From positions 1 to 64,000 of the forward strand of contig JAILJR010000192.1 in assembly GCA_024694565.1 (NCBI GenBank): 64,000 bases of DNA, written 5' to 3'. Origin of the DNA: Butyrivibrio sp. GTDB taxonomy: Bacteria; Bacillota; Clostridia; Lachnospirales; Lachnospiraceae. Under the pieces are notes generated by a model that was not told where the DNA came from, ran no database searches, and was given only the letters and a program-made list of their open reading frames with translations. How positions within the stretch are numbered: the first letter of the stretch is position 1; each line of letters starts with the position of its first letter. Both the position numbers and the translations under genes were made by a program. Below are positions 23,867 to 33,501 of this stretch, piece after piece.

Positions 23867-25918
23867 CTACTGAACCCGAAGGCTGGAGTAGCCTTCTACG
23901 TTCAGGGAAAAATCACTTCTGTCCAATGAGAAGTTTGGATTGTAATAGGGGTCTCCTTTGTCCAGAACTGCTTTCCACTTTTTGCGGAAGTGTTTGGCTT
24001 CACCCTTGTAGCGCTCGGCGTTCCTGCCTTCAAGGTCGAGCCCTCTTGACAGGGACTCGTAGTGGTAGAGCTCAGCAAAGGGCGTAAATACGTTGAGATA
24101 CCCCTTTTCGCGAAGCTTCAGGCAGAAGTCCACGTCGTTAAGGCTAACCTCAAAGCTCTCATCAAAGCCGCCAACCTCGTCATACTTAGCCCTTGAGACC
24201 ATAAGGCATGCACCCGTCACAGCACTTACATCCTGTGCGTAGCAGAGCCGTCCCATGTAGCCGAGGTTCATTCCCGCCTGTCCGTAGTGAGAATGACCAG
24301 CAGTCCTGTGGGCACCGAGCTTTAATACCACGCCTGCATGCTGGATCTTTCTGTCGGGGAAGTAGAGCTTGGCACCTACAGCTCCCACATCACTCCTCTG
24401 GGCATACATAAGGAGCTCCTCCATCCAGTTCACGGTGATGACCTGAGTGTCGTTATTAAGCAGGATGACAAATTCACCTGTGGATTGGGAGACACCGTAA
24501 TTGACAACCGCAGAGTAGTTGAACGCAGGCTTCTGATCACCTGTCTTTTCCCTCACATAATCGTTGTAATTGACAACCCTGACTATATCCTTGAGTGCGC
24601 CTGTCCCGAGCTCCTCATAATAGCCTCTTATCTCTGCACCTGTGGAATTATTCTCAACGACAATGATCTCATAGTTGTCATAGACAGACTTCTCATAAAT
24701 CGAGTCAATGCACCTCTTAAGGTCCTCTGCGTGCTCGCAGTTGGGGATGATCACAGATATCTTTGGTGTGCCCTTTACCTCATAGGTTATCTTGAAAATA
24801 GTCTCAAAGGCTCTGGTACTTGTGATCTTGAAGTGATCATAACCGTGCCGGCGGAGGTGGTCAGCTACTGCCCCCTTCGCTGCATCTATAGCATAGGGCT
24901 TGGCATTTATGTTTGACGCAACAGATCCCGCATGGCTTCTCCAGTAATACAAAAGCTTCGGCACATGAACAATATGCTGCGCCCTGTCTGTCAGACGCAG
25001 TATCATGTCATGATCCTGGCTTCCGTCAAACCTGGGTCTGAAAAGCTCCGTGCCATCAAGGAGCTCTCTCTTAAATACACTGAAATGACAAATATAATTA
25101 TTTGCCCTCAGGTTGTCGATCGCATAATCAGGCTTGAAGTGCATGGTTATCATCCTGTTGATGTCATCACCCTTAAAGGTGGTCTCGTCGCAGTAGATGT
25201 AATCTGCATTCTCTTCATTTATTGCCTTGATATACCAGTAAAGTGCCTCCGGATGAAGGATGTCATCATGATCAAAAAGACCTATGTACTCTCCCTCTGC
25301 AAGTGTCAGACACTGATTTGTATTGCCCGAAATTCCCTCATTCTTTGCAAGCTTCTTATATACGATCCTGCAGCTTCCGTCAGGCCTTATTGCTCTCTTA
25401 TCGGCCTGGTATTCCTTTACAATCGCACTGACCTGTCCTACATGTTCATTGTCAGATCCATCTGCAAGACACAGCTGCCAGTTGCTGTAGGTCTGGTCAA
25501 GTACCGAGCTGATCATATCCCTGAGAAACTTTTCCGGGGTATTGTAAAGCGGCACCAGAATAGACACCATTGGCATCTTCTCAAAGGTCGCGCTCTCCTG
25601 CTGCCTTCTTGTCTCCTCAGACGGAAAGCTCTCGGTCCCGTAGTGGGTCATCGCCCTTTTTTCAATCTGCTTGTACCTGATCTTGGCAATAACACCCTTT
25701 AAAGATCCCTGATTCCTGACTCTGTCCCTCTGTCTTATCACCCAGTGCATTGCATTTCTGGCCGGTGTAGATGCCTTCCATATCGGGTTATTCTTTATGC
25801 GGTTCAGCTTAAACTCAAGCTCCTGGTTCTTGTCCTCAAGCTCAGCAATCCTGCCCGCCAGGTCCGCAGCCTTGAGCTTCTCCCGCTCATACGCGGCCTT
25901 ATAATCCATCTCTGACAT
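23867..25918 (-). CDS. Tandem GT2 glycosyltransferase with N-terminal coiled coil
   Basis: A 683-residue protein. Residues about 1-50 form a charged coiled coil. Two complete GT2 domains follow: the first at about 115-370 (VSILVPLYNTPEKFL, GLFDHDDIL, YCDETTF, YYWRSHAGS) and the second from about 390 (ISVIIPNCEHAEDL, VENNSTG, ILLNNDTQV, VSLNDVDFCLKLREKGY). Both have intact Asp motifs, so it may add two sugars in turn. GGAG is 7 bases before the ATG at 25918. It is the reference for the half-domain proteins on both sides (20627 and 26018). Confidence 0.88.
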   Translation of the reverse strand: MSEMDYKAAYEREKLKAADLAGRIAELEDKNQELEFKLNRIKNNPIWKASTPARNAMHWVIRQRDRVRNQGSLKGVIAKIRYKQIEKRAMTHYGTESFPSEETRRQQESATFEKMPMVSILVPLYNTPEKFLRDMISSVLDQTYSNWQLCLADGSDNEHVGQVSAIVKEYQADKRAIRPDGSCRIVYKKLAKNEGISGNTNQCLTLAEGEYIGLFDHDDILHPEALYWYIKAINEENADYIYCDETTFKGDDINRMITMHFKPDYAIDNLRANNYICHFSVFKRELLDGTELFRPRFDGSQDHDMILRLTDRAQHIVHVPKLLYYWRSHAGSVASNINAKPYAIDAAKGAVADHLRRHGYDHFKITSTRAFETIFKITYEVKGTPKISVIIPNCEHAEDLKRCIDSIYEKSVYDNYEIIVVENNSTGAEIRGYYEELGTGALKDIVRVVNYNDYVREKTGDQKPAFNYSAVVNYGVSQSTGEFVILLNNDTQVITVNWMEELLMYAQRSDVGAVGAKLYFPDRKIQHAGVVLKLGAHRTAGHSHYGQAGMNLGYMGRLCYAQDVSAVTGACLMVSRAKYDEVGGFDESFEVSLNDVDFCLKLREKGYLNVFTPFAELYHYESLSRGLDLEGRNAERYKGEAKHFRKKWKAVLDKGDPYYNPNFSLDRSDFSLNVEGYSSLRVQ

Positions 25919-26017
25919 ATCCAATCTCCATTCATCTTTTTTCTTATCAGGAAACAACGATGAAAATAAATTCTGTTATTTGTTATAATTCAGTTGCCAG
26001 CCATCCTGAGCAGTTTA

Positions 26018-28135
26018 TCACCTTGATCCCCTTATTTTTAATATGTTTGGAACCCAGTTGATCAGTTTCAGACGGCTGGTCTTGTCGATAGCCAGCATTC
26101 CAATCTGATAGTAGCCAGGCGGAAGCGCCCCCTTCTCTATTCGCAGCTTATATCCCGTCAGATCCACATTGACCTGATCTCCGAGCCTGACCCTGATGTC
26201 AGGACGATACCAGATATAAGGGTCAAAGGAATATACCTTTTCTCCAACAGGACCTGCTCCGTCCTCGTTCCGTGCTACAAGACGAAGAAGAAGCTTCTTT
26301 TCAAAAATTGCGTTGTCCGAGCCTATGACGAAGGAATATCCCTTGAGGTAATACCCCTCCTCACAGCCTGTGGCAGTAACTCCGTACAGCCAGTTGTCCA
26401 TGGTTCCGTTGTATTCACAGCCAACTCTCAGGCACTGATCCTCTCTTGCCCCGCGTATGCCCTTTTCATGGATTGAGACCGATGCATAGGGCAGATCCTC
26501 AACCGGAGTGTAGTCCTCCCTTGGTATGATTGCCGATATAGTCTCATCCTCCGTCAGGTGCGGACTGTAGAAAGGATCCTCGTTGTAGAGGTGGGAGTGC
26601 CTTGTCATGAGAAGGTCACCCTCCCGGGCAAGTCTTTCCATCTTTTTGGGATCAAGGTTGTCAAGTCCGCGGGTCAGCGACTCATGGTGATAGAGATAGA
26701 TGTGATTGCAGCACACATTGTAATACCCGCGTTCATGCATCTGATAGCAGAAATCAACATCATTGAAGGCAACCTTGAGATCCTCGCAAAAGCCCCCTAT
26801 GTCATTAAACTTCTTCCTGCTGATCATGAGGCAGGCAGCCGTGGAGCCTATTGTGTTGTGTATTCCCCTGTTATAGCCAAAATAATGGTTTTTGCCGTCG
26901 TGCATCTTCTGGAGCTTGTGCACGGGGCCACGCCTTACATTGGCAATTCCCGCGTGCTGGATCAGATCGCTGTCAGGGTAGATGAGCTTTGCCCCTACCA
27001 CGCCGACATGCTTAAGCTGAGCCTGTGACAGCATCTCCCGAAGCCAGCCCTCCCTGGCACACTCAATGTCATCATTCATGAAAAGCAGGAACTCACCCAT
27101 CGAGTTCCTTGCCCCCTGATTGCACATGGACGAAAAATTAAAATCCTGAAGCTTGTAGATATAATTTATCTTTACAAGCCCGTTCTTGCGTTCAGCCCGC
27201 GATGCATAAACGCCGTATTTTACACGGTTCGCTGCGCTTGAGCCGTTGTCGATGATAACTATGTCGTATCTGATGTCATCACCGGCTGTTGTGCTTATTA
27301 TGGAATCAAGACACTGCTTGAGTATCTCGGGATGATCCCTGGAAGGTATGATTATGCTCACGGTTGCAGGCTTTAAAAGCATATGCCTCGATGAATGGAA
27401 GCTTCTCCCGTAAAAGACATCCTGCTCCGGATCTCTGTGAAAGAGCACTTCCCTGATGTGCCCGATCGGAAAATCAAGTCCGGTCCTCTTTCCGAAGGCA
27501 TGTTCATGTATTGCCAGCATGCAGAACATTACATCAGCTGACAAAAGAGATGCTTCAAGCCCCGCCTGCTCAACAGACCCTCGCTTTCCGGATGTACCTC
27601 CGAGCATTTTGACCGCATTGTCATATTCCGGTGCGGAATCATGCATCACACCTGACCTGCAGGCAAAAAAGCTTCCAATGTAAAAAGCATTCAGATATGA
27701 ATCCGGAGACCAGTCCGGCTTAAAATACGGATGGATGTATTTTCCACCCTTGCCGCTCTCATCCTCATCACCATAGACCACGTTGTGCTCCGGGTGCGCT
27801 ATGAAATACTGCTTAACGACCTCAGCGGCTTTTTTAACCAGCTTTCCCTTTGGACTTACAAAGAGATAAACTGTATTCTCATCACCCCTGTCATCCTGTA
27901 CATCCCATATCTTCCCATAAGGAACTACCTTTACCTCCGGCTCGGGAAGCTTGTGCGGAATCAGCTCTCCGTTAGCAGCTGTCTCATACTGAATAGGAGC
28001 TTCACCCGACACAGGCGGCTCTTTTTCCACTTCTTTCTGCCATCTGTCGTAGGCAGACGACTTCGCGGCCAGAAGCCTGTTGTATTTTGTTGTACTCTTT
28101 TTCACCAGAGCTGCCTTGGCCAGCTTCTTAAACAT
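26018..28135 (-). CDS. GT2 glycosyltransferase with half N-terminal GT2 and C-terminal beta domain
   Basis: A 705-residue protein in three parts. Residues about 85-250 resemble only the second half of a GT2 domain (YGDEDESG, HPYFKPDWSPDSYL), without its nucleotide-binding start. A complete GT2 domain follows (SIIIPSRDHPEI near 265, IDNGSS, LFMNDDIE, VAFNDVDFCYQMHERGY). The last 160 residues are a beta-rich domain with many Tyr and Gly residues (GYYLKGYSF, PPGYYQIGML), possibly a carbohydrate-binding module. The start at 28135 is chosen over an upstream GTG. The leader holds the motif shared with relQ and the radical SAM gene. Confidence 0.86.
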   Translation of the reverse strand: MFKKLAKAALVKKSTTKYNRLLAAKSSAYDRWQKEVEKEPPVSGEAPIQYETAANGELIPHKLPEPEVKVVPYGKIWDVQDDRGDENTVYLFVSPKGKLVKKAAEVVKQYFIAHPEHNVVYGDEDESGKGGKYIHPYFKPDWSPDSYLNAFYIGSFFACRSGVMHDSAPEYDNAVKMLGGTSGKRGSVEQAGLEASLLSADVMFCMLAIHEHAFGKRTGLDFPIGHIREVLFHRDPEQDVFYGRSFHSSRHMLLKPATVSIIIPSRDHPEILKQCLDSIISTTAGDDIRYDIVIIDNGSSAANRVKYGVYASRAERKNGLVKINYIYKLQDFNFSSMCNQGARNSMGEFLLFMNDDIECAREGWLREMLSQAQLKHVGVVGAKLIYPDSDLIQHAGIANVRRGPVHKLQKMHDGKNHYFGYNRGIHNTIGSTAACLMISRKKFNDIGGFCEDLKVAFNDVDFCYQMHERGYYNVCCNHIYLYHHESLTRGLDNLDPKKMERLAREGDLLMTRHSHLYNEDPFYSPHLTEDETISAIIPREDYTPVEDLPYASVSIHEKGIRGAREDQCLRVGCEYNGTMDNWLYGVTATGCEEGYYLKGYSFVIGSDNAIFEKKLLLRLVARNEDGAGPVGEKVYSFDPYIWYRPDIRVRLGDQVNVDLTGYKLRIEKGALPPGYYQIGMLAIDKTSRLKLINWVPNILKIRGSR

Positions 28136-28168
28136 TCCCCTTACCTTCACTCCTCATCTGTAAATGCC

Positions 28169-28247
28169 TGTTTGTATCTGAATTATTTCGATATGACGCA
28201 GATACCGTAAGTGCCCAAAAGACATACGCAAACGGCATCCTGCTTCT
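28169..28247. repeat. Intergenic repeat, second copy of 15600-15677
   Basis: Gap-free alignment with 15600-15677 over its length: TGTTTGTATCTGA, TTATTTCG, CCGTAAGTGCCCAA, GGCATCCTGC. GCAGATACCG can pair with CGGCATCCTGC. It sits 34 bases upstream of the GT2 start at 28135, with the TCAGATACAAAC end next to the ribosome site on the minus strand. Confidence 0.6.
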
Positions 28248-28290
28248 TTGTGATCACTGCTTCATTATTTGGCTGCGCTATTTGGCTTCA

Positions 28291-30459
28291 TCACTCGTCG
28301 TCGAATTCATCCCCATAAGAATCATCCCCACGTCGTGAAAGAAGCTTTTTGCCTATCCTGCCAAAGATATTTTCCTTCTTCGGCTCCTCTTTGGGTGCAC
28401 TGCTGTGGATCGATGCCACAACAGCATCTGCGCTGCTCTTTGGAATAAGTGTTGTCAGGAGTCTGAGCCTTAGCTGGTTTTTCTCCTGGACACTCAGCTT
28501 GTTGCTTGTCAGACCAAATTCAATATTGGGGTCATTCGTGTTAAATACCATGCTGTCGTCGGATATCCACTCTCCGTTGACCGGATGGATATCAATGCTG
28601 ATATCATTTTCCGAAATCTGCTCTCCGTTCCAGCTCGCATCACGAATAGTGACCATACATGGCGAAAAAGCGGGATCAACGCGCACTACCCTGCAGTCGG
28701 AACTAACCTTTATATTGAGGCTTATCTCATTCTTGTCATTGTAGCGCTCCTTAGGAAAGATCGAATCATCCTCCGAGTATCCGTCTCCCTCGTCAAGATA
28801 GATCTGCACCGTATTGTCAGCTCTGACGCCCGTGTCGGAACCCTGTATCTCTTTTGGCACCTCTGACTTTTTACCGATGCTCTTCCAGATCTCAACCATT
28901 GATTTGCGGTTGCCCGTCACATATTTCTGGAAGGCATATTCTTCCTTGAGAAGAATATCTATGTCCTCTCCGGTTATCTTCAGCTTTTCATATACAGGTC
29001 TTGGGTCGAAGCTCTCCCTCTTCCTGTCCTCGAGCCTGTAGCAGTAGAGCGCCCTCCACACCTGTTCCTTCACCGGAATGCACTTTCCGTAGGTCCACTC
29101 ATAGTCTATTATAGTCCAAATGGGACCATTGACCAGAATATTTGAAAAGATGAGATCGTAATCCGACACCGGATATTCCTGATTGTAGCCTATCCTTGTA
29201 ATGTAATCCCTGATTAGCTGGTAAAAGCCCTCCCGGTCATCCTTCTCAAGACATTCATCCAGGAGCGATGAGAGCGGCACGCCGTTTACAAAAGAGAAAA
29301 CCGCACACCCTTCCTCTTCATCTATCTGACAGTCATTGATCTCTATGTTGCCGCCCCTGAACCTGTCTACCAGTCCCTCATAGGCAGCACGAATACTGTA
29401 GATATGATCCAGCGCCGCATCTGTGAGAGGATATTTTCTGATGGTAAGATGCCCTTCCTCATCCTTTACAATGTCGGTCCTTATCTTAAAATCATCTATC
29501 CTGTCGTTGGAATACTTACTGTAGACGGTATCAAAGCCGGGTCCTAAGATGACCTCAAACGAGTTGGCAAATTCACCGTACAGCCCGTCAGCTATCATGG
29601 TCTCAAATGCATGCTTCTCATTGAAGAGGACCATTCTGTCCCTGTCATAGTTCCTGACATTGTCCGACAGCTCTCCGTAGGACGGGAAGTAGTCGTCGGA
29701 ATGAAGCACATTCATCAGCTTGTAATCGGGATACGGATAGTAGAAGTGGTAATCCTCCATTCCGCACCTTTTGAAAATATTTATCAGGCCGCGCCTTGAG
29801 AAGGTCCTGACGACACTGTCCGCGGGATACCCCTCGATCCCTGAAAAATATGTACTGAGATGATCCTCAACGCAGCCGGCAAAATACTTAAGTCCAAGTC
29901 TGTTCTCAATTGCGATGACGATCCTGCCGTCGTCCTTTAAATGATTTTTGAGCATCATAAGAAATTTCTCATAGGGGTTGTCCGAACCGATATATCCCTG
30001 ACCATATTCAAAAACTCCGATGAGAAAGATATAATCAAAGTCATCAGGCAGGTCAGGCTCAATATCCCTGAAGTTGCCCACGTGAATGGTGACATTGTCA
30101 TACTCCGCATTCCTGGTCGCATTAATTTCAGAGCGCCTCTTTGAAAGGTCGCATGCCACAACCTCTCCGGCCTTGCGGGCCAGGGTTCCTGTAACAGCGC
30201 CGCACCCTGCTCCAACCTCCAGAACCTTTGCTCCCGGATCCATTGGAATCCACTCTACAATATTCCCCCTAAGGTCAGAGAGATGGTAGAGTATGGGCCA
30301 CGATTTGCTCTCCTCAATTATCCTCTGATAATCCTCTTTTTTATACTTCCTGACAATCTCAAGAAGATCATTCTCCACATTTCCGTCACTGTAGAGATCA
30401 ACTCCCGAATAGTGTTTAAAATTCAGGCAAACGCCTCCTATCATCATATCATCCTGCAT
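28291..30459 (-). CDS. Fused methyltransferase-kinase, WbdD-like
   Basis: A 722-residue protein. Residues about 30-290 are a class I SAM methyltransferase: VLEVGAGCGAVTG near 78 (SAM loop), VVACDLS, FDYIFLIGVFEYG and GRIVIAIENRLG. Residues about 320-500 look like a kinase of the protein/aminoglycoside kinase fold: IRKYPLTD (phosphate-binding Lys), FSFVNGVPL (hinge), DYDLIFSNIL (catalytic Asp and Asn) and IIDYEW (metal Asp). The last 200 residues are beta-rich with an acidic tail. In WbdD of E. coli O8/O9a this pair of activities caps the polymer end and stops growth. Start overlaps the wzt end by 11 bases, so the two are coupled. Confidence 0.82.
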   Translation of the reverse strand: MQDDMMIGGVCLNFKHYSGVDLYSDGNVENDLLEIVRKYKKEDYQRIIEESKSWPILYHLSDLRGNIVEWIPMDPGAKVLEVGAGCGAVTGTLARKAGEVVACDLSKRRSEINATRNAEYDNVTIHVGNFRDIEPDLPDDFDYIFLIGVFEYGQGYIGSDNPYEKFLMMLKNHLKDDGRIVIAIENRLGLKYFAGCVEDHLSTYFSGIEGYPADSVVRTFSRRGLINIFKRCGMEDYHFYYPYPDYKLMNVLHSDDYFPSYGELSDNVRNYDRDRMVLFNEKHAFETMIADGLYGEFANSFEVILGPGFDTVYSKYSNDRIDDFKIRTDIVKDEEGHLTIRKYPLTDAALDHIYSIRAAYEGLVDRFRGGNIEINDCQIDEEEGCAVFSFVNGVPLSSLLDECLEKDDREGFYQLIRDYITRIGYNQEYPVSDYDLIFSNILVNGPIWTIIDYEWTYGKCIPVKEQVWRALYCYRLEDRKRESFDPRPVYEKLKITGEDIDILLKEEYAFQKYVTGNRKSMVEIWKSIGKKSEVPKEIQGSDTGVRADNTVQIYLDEGDGYSEDDSIFPKERYNDKNEISLNIKVSSDCRVVRVDPAFSPCMVTIRDASWNGEQISENDISIDIHPVNGEWISDDSMVFNTNDPNIEFGLTSNKLSVQEKNQLRLRLLTTLIPKSSADAVVASIHSSAPKEEPKKENIFGRIGKKLLSRRGDDSYGDEFDDE

Positions 30460-31870
30460 AATCTTCCACCTTACATGTCGATTCCATATCGAAGTAGCCC
30501 ACGGTATTTTTATCTGATACTACGGTTACATTAAGTGCATCATACAATCTGTGATATACGGTAAAGTCATTCTTTTCAAAGCCTGTCACTCCGAAGCTCA
30601 GAAGGTACTCGCCCCCCTGAAGAGTCATCTTCTGGGTAAAAGAGATGTCCTTCACATCACCGCTGCTGACCGGTTCAAGAAAGGCCTTCTCAACCATAGA
30701 GTTGGTTCCTGTTATCTCAATGCCCATGATATTTTTGAAGGTAAAGGCAAATATCGGTGCAGCAACATCCCTCTTAAAGCGAACTCTCATATGTACGGTA
30801 AACTCTGTTCCCTTTATTACGGAGTTCGACCTTACGCCCCTGTCGTCCGTCACCCAGAATTCCTCGATTGCAGCTGCGCCATCTCCGTATTCCAAAGTGT
30901 CCGGGTTTTCCGTATGCTGCTTATCCGGCCTTTCTGCGGCTTCATTTCCCTTCGGACTATCTGCTTCTTTGCCCTTTTGTGCCTTGCCGGATTTCTTTTT
31001 ATCTCCCGGTCCGGTATTTTTCACAGAAGCTTCCTGATAGGGCTCATCCTTCTTCCCTGCCTTTCTTGCGGCAGCTTCCCTGACTTCCTCATCGTCTAGA
31101 AGGTTTTGCACATCGCTCTTTGGAAGCGGGAACTGACCGACAAGTACCTGCTTGTAGATATCAATCATTTTCTTGGGAGTACCCTCGCCGAGCAGGACTC
31201 CCTGATTGAGAAGCACAGCCCTGTCGCAGTATTTGCTGATGCTTGAAAGGTCATGGGATACGAAGAGTATGGTCTTTCCCTGCTTTTTGAACTCCTCGAA
31301 TTTGTGGTAGCACTTTGCCTGGAAAAACACATCGCCAACTGACAGCGCCTCATCTACTATGAGAATCTCAGGGTCAATGTTGATTGCCACTGCAAATGCA
31401 AGTCTGACAAACATACCGCTTGAATACGTCTTCACCGGCTGGTAAACATAGTCGCCGATGTCAGCAAATTCAAGGATTGCAGAGAGCCTTCTGGTAATCT
31501 CTTCCTCGGAAAAGCCAATCATCATTCCGTTTAAATAAATATTGTCAATGCCGTTGTATTCCATGTTGAAGCCGGCACCGAGCTCTAAAAGAGCTGAAAT
31601 ATGGCCGTCCACGCTGACCTCACCCTGTGTAGGGGTAAGCACCCCGGTGATGATCTTTAAGATTGTTGATTTCCCTGAGCCGTTGGTACCAATAATGCCA
31701 ACAGTCTCTCCCTTTTTTACCTTGAGATTTACATTATTGAGGGCAAGATGCTCCTTGAACCTTCTGCCCATTGACAGCCCCAGGGAATCCTTCAGCCTGT
31801 CGATTGGCTTGTCATAAAGCTTATAAACTTTTGTGAGGTTCTTCACCTCTATCGCAATGTCTTTTTCCAT
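30449..31870 (-). CDS. Polysaccharide ABC exporter ATPase with C-terminal Wzt-type domain
   Basis: A 473-residue ABC ATPase. The ATPase part (about 1-245) has GTNGSGKST (Walker A near 62), YSSGMFVRLAFA (signature), ILIVDEAL (Walker B) and SHDLSSI (switch His). A highly charged Lys/Glu/Pro linker (about 265-320) leads to a beta-sandwich C-terminal domain (about 325-470: IEEFWVTDDRG, FTFKNIMGIEITGTN, GGEYLLSFGV), the pattern of the Wzt C-terminal glycan-binding domain. In Wzt this domain recognises the capped polymer end before export. The neighbouring methyltransferase-kinase fits that role. Confidence 0.9.
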   Translation of the reverse strand: MEKDIAIEVKNLTKVYKLYDKPIDRLKDSLGLSMGRRFKEHLALNNVNLKVKKGETVGIIGTNGSGKSTILKIITGVLTPTQGEVSVDGHISALLELGAGFNMEYNGIDNIYLNGMMIGFSEEEITRRLSAILEFADIGDYVYQPVKTYSSGMFVRLAFAVAINIDPEILIVDEALSVGDVFFQAKCYHKFEEFKKQGKTILFVSHDLSSISKYCDRAVLLNQGVLLGEGTPKKMIDIYKQVLVGQFPLPKSDVQNLLDDEEVREAAARKAGKKDEPYQEASVKNTGPGDKKKSGKAQKGKEADSPKGNEAAERPDKQHTENPDTLEYGDGAAAIEEFWVTDDRGVRSNSVIKGTEFTVHMRVRFKRDVAAPIFAFTFKNIMGIEITGTNSMVEKAFLEPVSSGDVKDISFTQKMTLQGGEYLLSFGVTGFEKNDFTVYHRLYDALNVTVVSDKNTVGYFDMESTCKVEDYAG

Positions 31871-31888
31871 AGTATTCCCTGTATTCCA

Positions 31889-32887
31889 TCACAGAACATC
31901 GGCAAAATGAGGCTTGCTGCGCTTGAAAATCAGTGCTCCAAAGCAGAATGCAGCGACCACAAATATCCAGAAGTATGTGGATGAGTAGAAGTGCTCAAAA
32001 AACCATGTATCTCCGTAGATGGTGTTTCTGAAGCCCTCCACTATGTATGTCATTGGATTTAACTTGATTATCCACTTGTACCTGTCAGGTACGATATCAA
32101 TATTCCAAAGAATAGGGGTCGCCCACTGGAAGAGCTGCAGGCCTATGGATATAATCTGCAGAAGATCCCTGAAGAACACCACAATCGAGCAGGTAGCGTA
32201 GCTTAGCGACAGCACCAGGATAAACTCACAGCCCACATAGTATATGAACTGAAGCCAGTAAATAGTCGGATAATACCCGTAAATAATTGCTATGAGCATG
32301 AGCACCCCAATGAAGAAGATGTGAATGAACATGGCTGCAATTATCTTGATAATGGGCAGGATGCTTATCTTGAAAAGAACCTTCTTTACAAGATAATTGT
32401 ACTCAAGAAGGGACGTGGTCCCGTTTGTGAGTGCCTCAGTAAAGAAAAACCAGGGCACAAGTCCGGCCGTCAAAAACAGGACGTATGGTACCTCCACACC
32501 TCCTGAAACAGCCTGAGCCCTGGACTGGAATATTACATCAAAGACAATATAGTACATGCAGACAGTGACCACCGGCTGAGCCAGCGCCCACACTATCCCC
32601 ATGTATGAGCCGGCATATCGCTTCTTGAAATCATTTATTGCCAGCCTCTTTATGAGCTTCCTTGAGTTGTATAACTCCAGAGGAAGGACCATAAGCCTGT
32701 CATACCACAAAAAGACAAGGATGCAGCTTATACCGATAAGCAGGCATCCACATACCTTTTTGAGCAGCTCCGTATCCGGATCCGCCAGCGGATTATCATG
32801 AAAGATAAGCAGCAGCGCCAGGATGAGTGCCAGGCTGTAAAAAATACAAAGACCTCTCGATTTGGGGAGCCTTTTTGTCATACTCAT
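31889..32887 (-). CDS. Polysaccharide ABC exporter permease (Wzm type, ABC-2)
   Basis: A 332-residue membrane protein. Two extra N-terminal membrane segments (about 13-30 and 44-62) precede the ABC-2 permease core, which starts near LAINDFKKRYAGSYMGIVWA and ends with NPMTYIVEGFRNTIYG and the last two membrane segments. It forms the channel that exports the lipid-linked polymer with the ATPase encoded next. The ATG at 32887 overlaps the rmlC stop (TGATG) and has AAGGAG 5 bases upstream. An export-before-ligation route agrees with the LCP protein downstream. Confidence 0.92.
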   Translation of the reverse strand: MSMTKRLPKSRGLCIFYSLALILALLLIFHDNPLADPDTELLKKVCGCLLIGISCILVFLWYDRLMVLPLELYNSRKLIKRLAINDFKKRYAGSYMGIVWALAQPVVTVCMYYIVFDVIFQSRAQAVSGGVEVPYVLFLTAGLVPWFFFTEALTNGTTSLLEYNYLVKKVLFKISILPIIKIIAAMFIHIFFIGVLMLIAIIYGYYPTIYWLQFIYYVGCEFILVLSLSYATCSIVVFFRDLLQIISIGLQLFQWATPILWNIDIVPDRYKWIIKLNPMTYIVEGFRNTIYGDTWFFEHFYSSTYFWIFVVAAFCFGALIFKRSKPHFADVL

Positions 32888-33432
32888 CAATACTCCTTGA
32901 TTCCTCCCCACTTTGTATCCTTCTCAGAAAGATTCAGCTCTATACCATCCCACAGAGGCCACTCAACTCCGATATCAGGATCGTTCCAGATAAGACCACC
33001 CTCATCATTTGGGTGATAAAAGTCAGAACACTTATATGCAAACTCAGCGTATTCGGAGAGCACAAGAAAGCCGTGTGCAAAGCCCTTGGGTATAAAGAAC
33101 TGCTTCTTATTCTCTGCTGTGAGAGTTACACCAAACCATTTCCCGAAGGTCTTTGAGTCTCTTCTGAGGTCGACAGCAACATCGAAAACCTCACCGTTTA
33201 TGCAGCGAACAAGCTTATCCTGCGGAAACTTTTTCTGAAAATGAAGACCGCGGAGCACACCGCGTTTACTTGCCGACTGGTTATCCTGCACAAATTCCAT
33301 GTCTATGCCGGCTTCGACAAAGTCGTTCTTATTATAGGTCTCGACAAAATAGCCTCTGGCGTCGCCGAACACAGTCGGGGTGATCACCTTCAGGCCTTCA
33401 ATTTCACAAGTTTCAACAGTTATTTTTCCCAT
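32887..33432 (-). CDS. rfbC: dTDP-4-dehydrorhamnose 3,5-epimerase
   Basis: A 181-residue cupin-fold epimerase (RmlC). Seen are GYFVETYN, GVLRGLHFQ near residue 58 (catalytic His), INGEVFDVAVDLRRDS, FIPKGFAHGFLVLSE near 115 and YHPNDEGGLIWNDP near 140. It turns dTDP-4-keto-6-deoxyglucose into the L-lyxo form. Its stop overlaps the start of the wzm gene, linking sugar supply to export. No rmlD reductase is in the window. Confidence 0.95.
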   Translation of the reverse strand: MGKITVETCEIEGLKVITPTVFGDARGYFVETYNKNDFVEAGIDMEFVQDNQSASKRGVLRGLHFQKKFPQDKLVRCINGEVFDVAVDLRRDSKTFGKWFGVTLTAENKKQFFIPKGFAHGFLVLSEYAEFAYKCSDFYHPNDEGGLIWNDPDIGVEWPLWDGIELNLSEKDTKWGGIKEY

Positions 33433-33501
33433 TGTTTTTCTTCTCCGATCATGTTTGATTTTTCGAATGAGTTATTTGCTCCGGTCAGCCTGCGTTGTAA
33501 A

